This document shows positions 53,678-64,000 of a stretch of 64,000 bases of DNA, in pieces. The DNA lies in contig NZ_BONW01000021.1 in assembly GCF_016862915.1 (NCBI RefSeq), positions 248,001-312,000 of the forward strand, given 5' to 3'. Within the stretch, counting starts at the first letter, position 1. Each line of letters begins with the position of its first letter. The DNA is from Plantactinospora endophytica (GTDB lineage: Bacteria; Actinomycetota; Actinomycetes; Mycobacteriales; Micromonosporaceae). The translations under genes and the position numbers were made by a program. The notes beneath the pieces were generated by a model that was given only the letters and a program-made list of their open reading frames with translations, was not told the DNA's origin and did not search any database.

Positions 53678-54796
53678 CTACCGGTCGAGGACGAGCCCGA
53701 CCTTCTGGAACTCCTTCAGGTCCCGGTAGCCGCACTTGGCCATCGCCCGGCGCAGCCCGCCGAACAGGTTGAGTTGCCCCTCCGGGTCGTCCGACGGCCC
53801 GTAGAGCAGCTTCTCCATCGAGCCGAGCGGCTCGTCGGCCACCCCGTAGGCGCCGCGCGGCAGCTTCGGGTGGCTGGCCGCCGGGTGCCACCAGGCGCCG
53901 CCGGCCGGTGCCTCGGCGCAGAGCGACAGCGGCTCGCCGAGCATCACCGCGTCGGCGCCGCAGCCGAGGGCCTTGGCGATGTCGCCCGAGGTCTGTAGGT
54001 CGCCGTCGGCGATCAGGTGCACGTACCGGCCACCGGTCTCGTCGAGGTAGTCCCGCCGGGCCGCCGCCGCGTCGGCGATCGCGCTGGCCATCGGCACCCG
54101 GATGCCGAGCACCGACTCGGTGGTCGACCACTCGTCGCCGCCGAGCCCGACGATCACCCCGGCCGCGCCGGTGCGCATGAGGTGCAGCGCGGTCTTGTAG
54201 TCCGTGACGCCGCCGGCGACGACCGGCAGGTCGAGGTCGGCGATGAACTCCTTGAGGTTCAGCGGCTCGTCGGTGGTGGAGACGTGCTCGGCCGAGACGA
54301 TGGTGCCCTGGATGAACAGGATGTCCACCCCGGCGTCCAGGATCACCGGGGCCAGCGCCAGAGTGTGCTGCGGGGAGACCCGGACGGCGACCGTGGAGCC
54401 GCCGGCCCGCATCTGCCGGACCCGCTCGGCGATCAGCTCGGGACGGATCGGCTCGGCGTACACCTCCTGGAGGCGGCGGGTGGCGGCGGAGCCCTCCTCC
54501 AGCCGGGACAGCTCCTCCAGGATCTTGGCCGGGTCCTCGTAGCGGGTCCACAGGCCCTCGACGTTCAGCACCCCGAGCCCGCCGTGCCGGCCCAGGGCGA
54601 TCGCCGAGTCCGGGCTCATGGTGGCGTCCGACGGGTGCCCCACGCAGGGGATCCCGAACTGGTACGCGTCGAGCTGCCAGGCCGTGGAGACGTCGTCCAC
54701 GTCCCGGGTACGCCGGCTCGGCACGATCGCGATGTCGTCCAGGTGGTAGCCGCGCTGTGCGGTCTTGCCCAGCCCGATCTCGACCACGTCACGCAT
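53678..54796 (-). CDS. GuaB3 family IMP dehydrogenase-related protein
   Basis: 372 residues. TIM-barrel of the IMPDH/GMPR family without CBS domains, as in actinobacterial GuaB3 (MRDVVEIGLGKTAQRGYHLDD start, [40 protein letters not shown] in parts). The family role is not settled. ATG 54796 follows GGAG. 47 bp after guaB, so cotranscribed with it. Confidence 0.9.
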   Translation of the reverse strand: MRDVVEIGLGKTAQRGYHLDDIAIVPSRRTRDVDDVSTAWQLDAYQFGIPCVGHPSDATMSPDSAIALGRHGGLGVLNVEGLWTRYEDPAKILEELSRLEEGSAATRRLQEVYAEPIRPELIAERVRQMRAGGSTVAVRVSPQHTLALAPVILDAGVDILFIQGTIVSAEHVSTTDEPLNLKEFIADLDLPVVAGGVTDYKTALHLMRTGAAGVIVGLGGDEWSTTESVLGIRVPMASAIADAAAARRDYLDETGGRYVHLIADGDLQTSGDIAKALGCGADAVMLGEPLSLCAEAPAGGAWWHPAASHPKLPRGAYGVADEPLGSMEKLLYGPSDDPEGQLNLFGGLRRAMAKCGYRDLKEFQKVGLVLDR

Positions 54797-54843
54797 GGGG
54801 TCACTCCAGAGTAGAAGGGGGTTTGCGGGGGAGGCGGTGACCG

Positions 54844-56529
<1,686 letters not shown>

Positions 56530-56666
56530 TCAGGGTTCGCCCCGGGTACGGCGCGATGGTTCATCGTACCCATCCGGCCGGGGCGGGCGTCGCGGACGCG
56601 GGTACAGCGGCGGTACAGGCCACAACGGGTGACCACGCCGGGCGGTGTTGGGACTACGGTGGAGGG

Positions 56667-57086
56667 GTGCACGAGGAGCCGATCGACCCGTTCAACGGTG
56701 ACCCCGCCGATCCCTCCGCCGGCCTTGACGACCCGGGTGAGGAGACCGACCTCGACCCGCTCAGCGAGGTCGAGCGACAGGACGTGCTGGAGGACCTGGC
56801 CGACCTGGAGATCTACCAGGCGCTGCTGGGTCCGGTCGGCGTACGCGGCCTCGTGATCGAGTGCGAGGACTGCCGCGAGCCGCACTACTTCGACTGGGAC
56901 CTGCTCCGGGGCAACCTGCGGCACCTGCTCAACTCGGGCCGGCCCCGGGTGCACGAGCCCGCCTACGACCCCGATCCGGACCACTACGTCACCTGGGAAT
57001 ACGCCCGTGGCTACGCCGACGGGGTGCACGACACCCTGACCGAGACCGCCGACGAGACCGAGGACGAGCCGGAGTCGCCGCGCTGA
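56667..57086 (+). CDS. DUF5319 family protein
   Basis: 139 residues from GTG 56667 (MHEEPIDPFNGDPADP). Very acidic. It contains VIECEDCREPHYFDWDLLRGNLRHLL, shown here only in part as ECEDCREPHYFDWD, with one CxxC pair. Conserved in actinobacteria next to guaB and the BldM region; function unknown. GGAGG (56661-56665) lies only one base from the start, unusually close. The tail is triplicated (57083-57112). Confidence 0.8.
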   Translation: MHEEPIDPFNGDPADPSAGLDDPGEETDLDPLSEVERQDVLEDLADLEIYQALLGPVGVRGLVIECEDCREPHYFDWDLLRGNLRHLLNSGRPRVHEPAYDPDPDHYVTWEYARGYADGVHDTLTETADETEDEPESPR

Positions 57087-57112
57087 GCGGCTGAGCGGCA
57101 CTGGCTGAGCGG
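57083..57112. repeat. triplicated gene tail including TGA stop
   Basis: CTGAGCGG occurs at 57083-57090 (containing the DUF5319 stop), 57091-57098 and 57105-57112. Confidence 0.6.
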
Positions 57113-57172
57113 TGGTCGATCCCCGACTGTCGAGCTGCCCCGTCCATGCGCCCGTCCGCCGCAGGGTGGGCG

Positions 57173-57216
57173 CCGACCCGGTCAGACCACCGGGCCGACC
57201 CGGTCAGGCCACCAGG
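57173..57216. repeat. 22-bp duplicated tail of the BldM-like gene
   Basis: CCGACCCGGTCAGACCACCG-GG (57173-57194) and its copy at 57195-57216 differ at two positions. The second contains the stop codon (TCA on this strand, 57204-57206) of the minus-strand gene. Confidence 0.7.
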
Positions 57217-58235
57217 CCGGCCCGGAACCCGGCCGCCACGGCGTGCGCCCGGTCCCGGGCGCCGAGCTTGCGGAACAGCCGCCGGGCGTGCGTCTTGACG
57301 GTGTCCTCGGAGACGAAGAGTTCCCGGCCGATCTCCGCGTTGCTCTTGCCGTCCGCCATCCCGACCAGCACCTGCATCTCGCGCTCGGTCAGCACCGGCC
57401 GGCGGGCCGGAGCCGGCCGACCCGGATCGCCGGCCCCCGGTTCGGTGCCGGCTACGTCCGAGGCGGCCTTCTCCCCCGGGTACGGCGGCTGCGTCCCCGT
57501 CCCGCCCGCTCCGGTACCGGTCTGCGCCGGTTCACCCGGCGCGTTCGGGTCGTCCCCGCGCTGGGCCGGTACCACCGCCGGTCCGGCCGGCTGGTCCGAG
57601 CCCGGCTCGCCGGTACCCGCGCGGGGCTCCGGGTCGTCGCGTCGGCGTACCGCCGGCTCGTCTCCCGGCGGGCGGCCGGTCCCCGGCCCGTCACCGGTCG
57701 GGCCGTCCCGGCCGGGGCCGGTCGGCGCCCGCAGCACGCTGCCCAGGCGCTGGCCGGCCGGCTGGCTGCCCGCGTCGCCGGGCTCACCGGGTCGGCCGGT
57801 GCCGACCGGGCCACCGGCCTGGCCGCCGGCCAACGCGCCGCCGGTCAACGCCGCACCGCCCCGACCGGACCGGCCGCCGAGCAGCAGGATCGCCTTGGCG
57901 ACCACGCTCACCAGGTCGTGGTCGCCGCCCTGGATCAGCCCCCGGGCGCCGGCCGCGATGGTCGCCGCCGCCACCCCCGGGTCCTCGGCGCCGAGCAGCA
58001 GGATCGCCGCTCCGGGCGACCGGGCCAGTACCCGCCGGGTGAATCCCACGCTGTCCGGGCGGGTGAGCGCGGTGTCGGCGAGCACCACGTCCGCCGGCCG
58101 CTCGGCTAGCCGGAGCATGGCCTCCGGGTCGGACACCGCGGTACGGACCGCGCCGGCCAACCCGAGCCGGGCTGCCGCCGCCGCGACGTTCTGGGCCGCG
58201 AGCGGGGTCCGGACGCAGACAAGAACGGTGCGCAC
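57204..58235 (-). CDS. bldM: BldM-like LuxR-family regulator with degenerate receiver and long linker
   Basis: 343 residues from GTG 58235. The C-terminal helix-turn-helix is BldM-like (LTEREMQVLVGMADGKSNAE, then GRELFVSEDTVKTHARRLFRKL). The receiver-like domain (about 1-120) lacks key residues: the acidic pair is replaced (VCVRTP), the conserved Ser/Thr is glycine (LLLGAED) and the lysine is missing (LIQGGDHD); only an aspartate in VLADTAL remains. Between them lies a Gly/Pro/Asp-rich linker of about 150 residues, whereas Streptomyces BldM is only about 200 residues in all. In Streptomyces BldM controls development with WhiI. Divergent from a WhiB-like gene. Confidence 0.75.
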   Translation of the reverse strand: MRTVLVCVRTPLAAQNVAAAAARLGLAGAVRTAVSDPEAMLRLAERPADVVLADTALTRPDSVGFTRRVLARSPGAAILLLGAEDPGVAAATIAAGARGLIQGGDHDLVSVVAKAILLLGGRSGRGGAALTGGALAGGQAGGPVGTGRPGEPGDAGSQPAGQRLGSVLRAPTGPGRDGPTGDGPGTGRPPGDEPAVRRRDDPEPRAGTGEPGSDQPAGPAVVPAQRGDDPNAPGEPAQTGTGAGGTGTQPPYPGEKAASDVAGTEPGAGDPGRPAPARRPVLTEREMQVLVGMADGKSNAEIGRELFVSEDTVKTHARRLFRKLGARDRAHAVAAGFRAGLVA

Positions 58236-58488
58236 GATGCTCTCCTCTCCGCAACGAGGAGACCACGCCGGTCAGTGATCATGATGAGTTTCCCCGGATG
58301 AACCACAAACTTTTTGGACGATTCGCCCCACCGGGCCGTTTCTCCGCCAGAAGTTCGCGATCAAGTACGTGTGAGCCGTCCGGGCCCTGGGTACCGGAAC
58401 ACTTGGTCGGAACGGTGCGCCTGCGCGGCCCGCCGCCCGGATCCCGACCGAGCAGATATTCGCGGTGCCGCGCGGGAGGAGGGTGCTG

Positions 58489-58875
58489 ATGTCGAACGTA
58501 CGCAGGCTGCCTGGACCCATCGTCGATCTGTGGGAGTGGCAGCGGCTGGGCGCGTGCCGGGGCCGGGACAGTGCCCAGTTCTTCCACCCGGAGGGTGAGC
58601 GGGGCTCGTCCCGCAACCGCCGGGAGGCCAACGCCAAGGCGGTCTGTGGAACCTGCCCGGTGCGGGCCGAATGTGCCGCCCACGCGCTCGCCGTACGCGA
58701 GCCGTACGGGGTGTGGGGCGGCTTCAGCGAGTCCGAGCGGCTCCGGCTGCTCGCCGTCGGCTGGGAGGATCTCGCCGACCGTCGTCAGAGCCGGGTGGAC
58801 ATCGCCCGGCTGGAGGCCCGGCTCGGCCGGCCGTTCCGGTCGACGTCGACCGTGCCGGTCCAGCGCTCGGCCTGA
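58489..58875 (+). CDS. WhiB-like iron-sulfur transcription factor
   Basis: 128 residues from ATG 58489, with GGGAGGAGGG upstream. Four cluster-ligand cysteines C23, C53, C56 and C62 (GACRG, CGTCPVRAEC) and the GVWGG turn (74-78). WhiB proteins bind a 4Fe-4S cluster and act with the housekeeping sigma factor. The position beside a bldM-type gene and groEL is conserved in actinobacteria. Which Wbl subclass it belongs to is not clear from sequence alone. Terminator at 58892. Confidence 0.92.
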   Translation: MSNVRRLPGPIVDLWEWQRLGACRGRDSAQFFHPEGERGSSRNRREANAKAVCGTCPVRAECAAHALAVREPYGVWGGFSESERLRLLAVGWEDLADRRQSRVDIARLEARLGRPFRSTSTVPVQRSA

Positions 58876-58891
58876 CCCCGCCCACGGACAA

Positions 58892-58921
58892 CCCCCCGGC
58901 GAGCACCTTTCCGCTGGGGGG
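58892..58921. terminator. terminator between whiB-like and molybdopterin oxidoreductase genes
   Basis: CCCCCCGGCG (58892-58901) pairs with CGCTGGGGGG (58912-58921), one wobble, a 10-base loop, flanked by ACAAC/GTTGT. Confidence 0.75.
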
Positions 58922-58929
58922 CGCGTTGT

Positions 58930-60573
58930 TCAGGTGACGGTGACCCGGACCGTGTGCCAGCCGGTGGCGCCGTCCGGATCGACCGGGCGGGCCTGGCCGG
59001 TCTGCACCGCACCGGACGCGTCGGTCGCCCGTACCCGCAGGGTGTGCTCGCCCGGGGTGGCCGGCCACCGCCAGGACCACTGCACCCAGGTGTCGGTCGA
59101 CGCCGTCGCGGCCAGCGTCGCCGGCTGCCAGTCGCCGTCGTCGACGCGTACCTCCACCTGCCGGATGCCGACGTGCTGCGCCCAGGCCACCCCGGCGACC
59201 ACGACCTCGCCGGCCGGCAGCGTCCGACCCGCCCGGGGTGTGTCGATCCGCGACTGCGTCTTGATCGGTCCCCGCGCCGACCAGCCCCGGGGCACCCAGT
59301 ACGCGTCGAAGTCCGCGAAGCTGGTCAGTTCCAGTTCGACCAGCCACTTGCAGGCCGAGACGTAGCCGTACAGGCCGGGTACCACGACCCGGACCGGGAA
59401 GCCGTGCGCGAGCGGCAGCGGTTCGCCGTTCATCCCGACCGCCAGCATCGCGTCCCGGCCGTCGGTGAGCACCGCCGTCGGGCTGCCACAGGTCCAGCCG
59501 TCCGCCGACCGGCCCACCACCTGGTCCGCCCCGTCCAGCGGCCCGGCCTCGGCGAGCAGCGGACCGAGCGGTACGCCGAGCCAGCGGGCGGTACCGATCA
59601 GGTCGCCGCCGACCTCGTTGGAGACGCAGGCCAGCGTGATGTGCCGTTCGATCATCGGTCGGGCGAGCAGGTCGGCATAGCTGAGCGTCAGCGGGTGCCG
59701 TACCCGGCCGGTGATCTGCAACCGCCAGCCGTCCGGATCCACCCGGGGCACCACCAGCGCGGTGTCGATCCGGTAGAAGTCCCGGTTCGGCGTGACGAAC
59801 GACGAGAGTCCGGGCACCGCCGGGTCGACGCCGGCCGGCAGCGGCGCCGCCGGGCTGGCCGGGGCCGGCAACCGGATCGCCGCCCGGGCGTCCGAGACAC
59901 CCCGCCTCGTGGAGAGCCAGCGCCCGCCGTAGCCGCCGACGGTCGCCCCGCCGACGGCGAGCCCGACCCCGGTGAGGAACCGCCGCCGGGCGTACGCGTC
60001 CGGATGGGCGGTGGCGCTCGGCAGTACCGCGCCGGACTCCTGCCCGGCGTCGTCGGCCGGGTCCATCGGCCCGGCCAGTGCCCGGCCGAGCGGGCCGGTG
60101 ACGAACCACCGCAGCACCCCGGCCGCCAGCACCGCGCCGAGCAGCGAGGGCAGCGCGGCGACCGGGCCGGCACCGGGCCGGGTCAGCGCCGCCGCCACGC
60201 CGACCGCGCCGAAGACGGCGATCCCGGCGTACCCGAGGGGTAGCGAGCGGACCGCGACCAGCCCGACCAGGGCGGCGAACCCGGCCAGCAGCACGGCGGT
60301 GCCGACCAGCAGGGCGATCTTGTCGTAGACGTAGAAGACGTCCACGGCGAACTGTTTCAGCGGTGCGGGGGCCAGATCCACCACGACGCCGCCGACCGCG
60401 ACCAGCGGTGCGGACCGCGACCCGGTGAGCACCGCCACCGCCTCGGCCACCCCGACCGCGACCGCCGCGGCGGCCACCCCGGCCAGCGCACCGTACCCGG
60501 CCGGCACGCCCCCGGACCGGCCGGCGGTCGTCGCCACCGGTCCCGTCGCGTCCGGCCCCGACATCACACCCAT
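58930..60573 (-). CDS. sulfite-oxidase-type molybdopterin oxidoreductase with membrane N-terminus
   Basis: 547 residues. About five membrane helices (25-165) precede an internal twin-arginine-like segment (ARRRFLTGVGLAVGG, about 197-211). The molybdopterin domain has HITLACVSNEVGGDLIG, with the molybdenum-ligand cysteine, and GYVSACKWL. The C-terminal Mo-co dimerisation domain has AWAQHVGIRQVEVRVDDG and WSWRWPATPGEHTL. Substrate unproven; members reduce or oxidise sulfur compounds outside the membrane. Start at 60573 or the second ATG at 60564. Confidence 0.85.
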   Translation of the reverse strand: MGVMSGPDATGPVATTAGRSGGVPAGYGALAGVAAAAVAVGVAEAVAVLTGSRSAPLVAVGGVVVDLAPAPLKQFAVDVFYVYDKIALLVGTAVLLAGFAALVGLVAVRSLPLGYAGIAVFGAVGVAAALTRPGAGPVAALPSLLGAVLAAGVLRWFVTGPLGRALAGPMDPADDAGQESGAVLPSATAHPDAYARRRFLTGVGLAVGGATVGGYGGRWLSTRRGVSDARAAIRLPAPASPAAPLPAGVDPAVPGLSSFVTPNRDFYRIDTALVVPRVDPDGWRLQITGRVRHPLTLSYADLLARPMIERHITLACVSNEVGGDLIGTARWLGVPLGPLLAEAGPLDGADQVVGRSADGWTCGSPTAVLTDGRDAMLAVGMNGEPLPLAHGFPVRVVVPGLYGYVSACKWLVELELTSFADFDAYWVPRGWSARGPIKTQSRIDTPRAGRTLPAGEVVVAGVAWAQHVGIRQVEVRVDDGDWQPATLAATASTDTWVQWSWRWPATPGEHTLRVRATDASGAVQTGQARPVDPDGATGWHTVRVTVT

Positions 60574-60606
60574 CCGACCAGTGTGCCCCGACGGCCGGAA
60601 AACGAA

Positions 60607-60678
60607 GATCCGCGTGAGCGGGACCCCGGACGCGCGGCGTTGGTACGCCCGCGCCGGAATCCCGCGCTCACGCGGATC
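60607..60678 (-). terminator. terminator of groES-groEL
   Basis: A perfect 14-bp inverted repeat GATCCGCGTGAGCG (60607-60620) with 60665-60678, enclosing an inner GCGCGGCGT/ACGCCCGCGC hairpin, 43 bp beyond the groEL stop. Confidence 0.75.
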
Positions 60679-60720
60679 CCGGTGGAACCTGCTCGTGCCG
60701 CCGACCCGGCGACGGGTCGG

Positions 60721-62379
<1,659 letters not shown>

Positions 62380-62387
62380 TCACGCAG

Positions 62388-62424
62388 CGCTGCCCCGGCC
62401 CGGCAGGGCCGGTCCGGGGCAGCG
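62388..62424 (-). terminator. intercistronic hairpin between groES and groEL
   Basis: A perfect 11-bp stem CGCTGCCCCGG (62388-62398) with 62414-62424 lies between the two cistrons. It could attenuate groEL or stabilise the groES message. Confidence 0.6.
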
Positions 62425-62441
62425 TCACTGGATCGGTCAGA

Positions 62442-62756
62442 TCACTTCTCGATGACGGCGAGGACGTCGCGGGCGGAGAGCACCAGGTACTCCTCGCCGG
62501 CGTACTTGACCTCGGTGCCGCCGTACTTCGAGTAGATGACCGTGTCGCCGACCTTCACGTCAACCGGGATCCGGTTGCCGTCGTCGTCGAAACGGCCGGG
62601 GCCGACAGCGAGGACGGTGCCCTCCTGCGGCTTCTCCTTGGCGGTGTCGGGAATCACGATGCCCGACGCCGTGGTCGTCTCAGCCTCGTTCGCCTGGACC
62701 AGGATCCGGTCCTCGAGCGGCTTGATCGCAACCTTGGTCGCGGTAGTCACGGGCAT
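62442..62756 (-). CDS. groES: co-chaperonin GroES
   Basis: 104 residues. Conserved [20 protein letters not shown] segment and mobile loop [16 protein letters not shown]. Caps GroEL. It is the first gene of the operon, 165 bp downstream of the promoter with CIRCE sites. Confidence 0.97.
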   Translation of the reverse strand: MPVTTATKVAIKPLEDRILVQANEAETTTASGIVIPDTAKEKPQEGTVLAVGPGRFDDDGNRIPVDVKVGDTVIYSKYGGTEVKYAGEEYLVLSARDVLAVIEK

Positions 62757-62889
62757 ACCCTCCTGGGGTACTGGTTTCTTTACCGGCCGGCGAGCCGACC
62801 AGCGTCAATCTGCCACATGCCACCGGGCGGGGCCGTCGTCGCGGGTGCCGGTCCGCCTGGCGTTCAGCTCCCGGACGCGGGCCCGAAAG

Positions 62890-62916
62890 CTGGCACCCTC
62901 GGTTTGAGAGTGCTAA
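62890..62916. promoter_or_regulatory. second, degenerate CIRCE element
   Basis: Left half CTGGCACCC (62890-62898, six of nine matches to TTAGCACTC), nine-base spacer, right half GAGTGCTAA (62908-62916, perfect). It lies at the predicted transcription start of groES. Confidence 0.6.
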
Positions 62917-62920
62917 CCGC

Positions 62921-62950
62921 AGGTTATGCCGGTGGCTAGCACTCCGTCAA
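62921..62950 (-). promoter_or_regulatory. groES-groEL promoter
   Basis: On the minus strand TTGACG (62950-62945), 18 bp, TAACCT (62926-62921). The -35 lies inside the spacer of the first CIRCE element, so HrcA binding would block RNA polymerase. Confidence 0.75.
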
Positions 62951-62962
62951 GGAGAGTGCCAA
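62936..62962. promoter_or_regulatory. CIRCE element (HrcA operator)
   Basis: On the minus strand TTGGCACTC-N9-GAGTGCTAG, matching the CIRCE consensus TTAGCACTC-N9-GAGTGCTAA at 16 of 18 positions. HrcA, not in this window, is expected to repress the operon without heat stress. Confidence 0.88.
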
Positions 62963-63004
62963 CCCGACACGCCCGCTCCGGCTCCTGGCCGGCACAATGC
63001 TCCG

Positions 63005-64000
63005 GTGGATCTGGAGCAGCTCGCCGCGCTGCGTACCCCGGAAGGGGTGACCGCGCTGGCCACGGCGACCGGGCTGGCCGGCGGCGACCCGCTGGCGGCG
63101 GCGGCCACGCTGCGCTCGGCCGGGGTACCCGCCGGGCTGGCCGCCGCCGCGCTGACCCAGGCCGAACTGCGGCGCCGGGCGGCGGCCAAGTTCGGCCCGG
63201 ACGCGGCCGGGATGTTCTTCACCCGGGCCGGACTGGAGCAGGCGACCCGGGCCGCCGTGGCGGCGCGGCGGGCCGCCCGGTTGCGCGCCGCCGGGGTGGA
63301 CACCCTGGTCGACCTCGGCTGCGGCCTCGGCGCGGACGCCATCGCCGCCGCCAGGGCCGGCATCCGGGTGTACGGCGTCGAGGCCGACCCGGTCACCGCG
63401 GCGATGGCCGCCGCGAACGCCGGGGCGGCCGGGGTGGCCGACCGGTTCACGGTGGCCCTCGGCGACGCCACCGAGTTCGACGTCACCGCCGTCGACGGCG
63501 CCCCGGCCGACGCGGTCTTCTGCGACCCGGCCCGGCGCAGCGCCGGCACCGGGCGGCGGATCTTCGACCCGGCCGCCTACTCCCCGCCCTGGGACTTCCT
63601 GCTCGGCCTGGCCGGGCGGGTCCCCCGGACGGTCTTCAAGGTCGCGCCGGGGATCGAGCACCGGCTGCTGCCGACGGGTGCCGAGGGCGAGTGGGTCAGC
63701 GTCGACGGCGACCTGGTCGAGGCGACCGTCTGGTCCGGCCCGCTCGCCGCCGCGCCCCGCCGGGCCACCCTGCTCGCCGGCGCTGCGGTGCACGAACTGA
63801 CCGGCGACGGCACCCGGCGGGCCCCGGTCGGCCCGGTCCGGCGGTACCTGTACGACCCGGACCCGGCCGTGGTCCGGGCCGCTCTGGTCGCCGAGTTCGC
63901 CGGTACGGTCGACGGCACGCTCGCCGACCCGGAGATCGCGTACGTCTACGCCGACACCCCCGCCCCGACCCCGTACGCCCGGTGTCTGGAGGTGGTCGAG
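63005..64000 (+). CDS. class I SAM-dependent methyltransferase (THUMP-like C-terminus), cut by window end
   Basis: At least 332 residues, continuing past the window. SAM motif VDLGCGLGADAIAAA (about 101-115) with GVEADP, and the DPAR-type catalytic segment FCDPARRSAG. Proteins of this type sit beside groES in many actinobacteria; the substrate is not known to me. GTG 63005 lies seven bases after a possible -10 (CACAAT, 62993-62998) with no ribosome site, so a leaderless transcript is likely. Divergent from groES. Confidence 0.85.
   Translation, partial: MDLEQLAALRTPEGVTALATATGLAGGDPLAAAATLRSAGVPAGLAAAALTQAELRRRAAAKFGPDAAGMFFTRAGLEQATRAAVAARRAARLRAAGVDTLVDLGCGLGADAIAAARAGIRVYGVEADPVTAAMAAANAGAAGVADRFTVALGDATEFDVTAVDGAPADAVFCDPARRSAGTGRRIFDPAAYSPPWDFLLGLAGRVPRTVFKVAPGIEHRLLPTGAEGEWVSVDGDLVEATVWSGPLAAAPRRATLLAGAAVHELTGDGTRRAPVGPVRRYLYDPDPAVVRAALVAEFAGTVDGTLADPEIAYVYADTPAPTPYARCLEVVE

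Overview
The window is high-GC actinobacterial chromosome, most likely from the Micromonosporaceae (Micromonospora/Plantactinospora-like). The evidence is the very GC-rich third codon positions, frequent GTG starts, a WhiB-family protein, a BldM-like regulator, GuaB plus GuaB3, DUF5319, a DUF6350/PerM-type membrane protein, a His-tailed GroEL and CIRCE-controlled groES-groEL. Most of it is conserved core chromosome. From memory, the gene set (mdh, folD, purN/purH, sucCD, mutase small subunit, M23 peptidases, pcrA, chorismate mutase, guaB, bldM, whiB-like, groEL) matches one block of the Streptomyces chromosome. I see no phage, IS element, tRNA, rRNA or CRISPR array.

Layout. 1-4829: icd (start only), a metallo-beta-lactamase-fold hydrolase, a PhoD phosphatase, mdh and folD. 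5303-11042: a complete peptide-type ABC transporter operon on the + strand (lipoprotein, two permeases, two ATPases). 11189-19446: a lipoprotein, an in-frame purN-purH fusion, two small proline/glutamine-rich membrane proteins, a DUF6350 protein and sucCD. 19927-28043: a B12-binding mutase subunit, two M23 peptidases, an FAD monooxygenase divergent from a GntR/TetR chimeric regulator, pcrA and chorismate mutase. 28345-34170: a second, paralogous peptide ABC operon on the - strand, convergent with the first. 34747-39416: a LiaFSR-like cell-envelope sensing cluster (LuxR regulator, PspC-histidine kinase, PspC-LiaF protein, repeat protein). 39572-42114: psd and pssA for phosphatidylethanolamine synthesis. 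42401-50600: two double-Nudix proteins, a small PspC protein, guaA, a GMC oxidoreductase, an LCP protein and an orphan barstar-like protein. 50617-56406: two lipoprotein M1 peptidases, guaB3 and guaB. 56667-64000: DUF5319, a BldM-like regulator, a WhiB-like protein, a molybdopterin oxidoreductase, groEL, groES and a methyltransferase cut by the window end.

How genes fit together. Purine synthesis is scattered through the block (purN-purH, guaA, guaB, guaB3, folD supplying one-carbon units), as is the TCA cycle (icd, mdh, sucCD). Envelope genes (M23, LCP, PspC/LiaF, psd/pssA, M1 lipoproteins) fill much of the rest.

Most notable observations. (1) A complete leader-peptide attenuator precedes chorismate mutase: promoter, probably leaderless 22-codon peptide with Tyr-Phe-Tyr-Tyr, antiterminator and terminator. 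(2) Many genes are followed by degenerate tandem copies (about 8-30 bp) of their own last bases including the stop codon, and further short tandem arrays lie in other intergenic gaps. (3) PurN and PurH are fused in one frame with an internal GTG start retained. (4) Two convergent, inverted paralogous ABC operons share long identical DNA. (5) The BldM-like regulator has a degenerate receiver and a very long linker.
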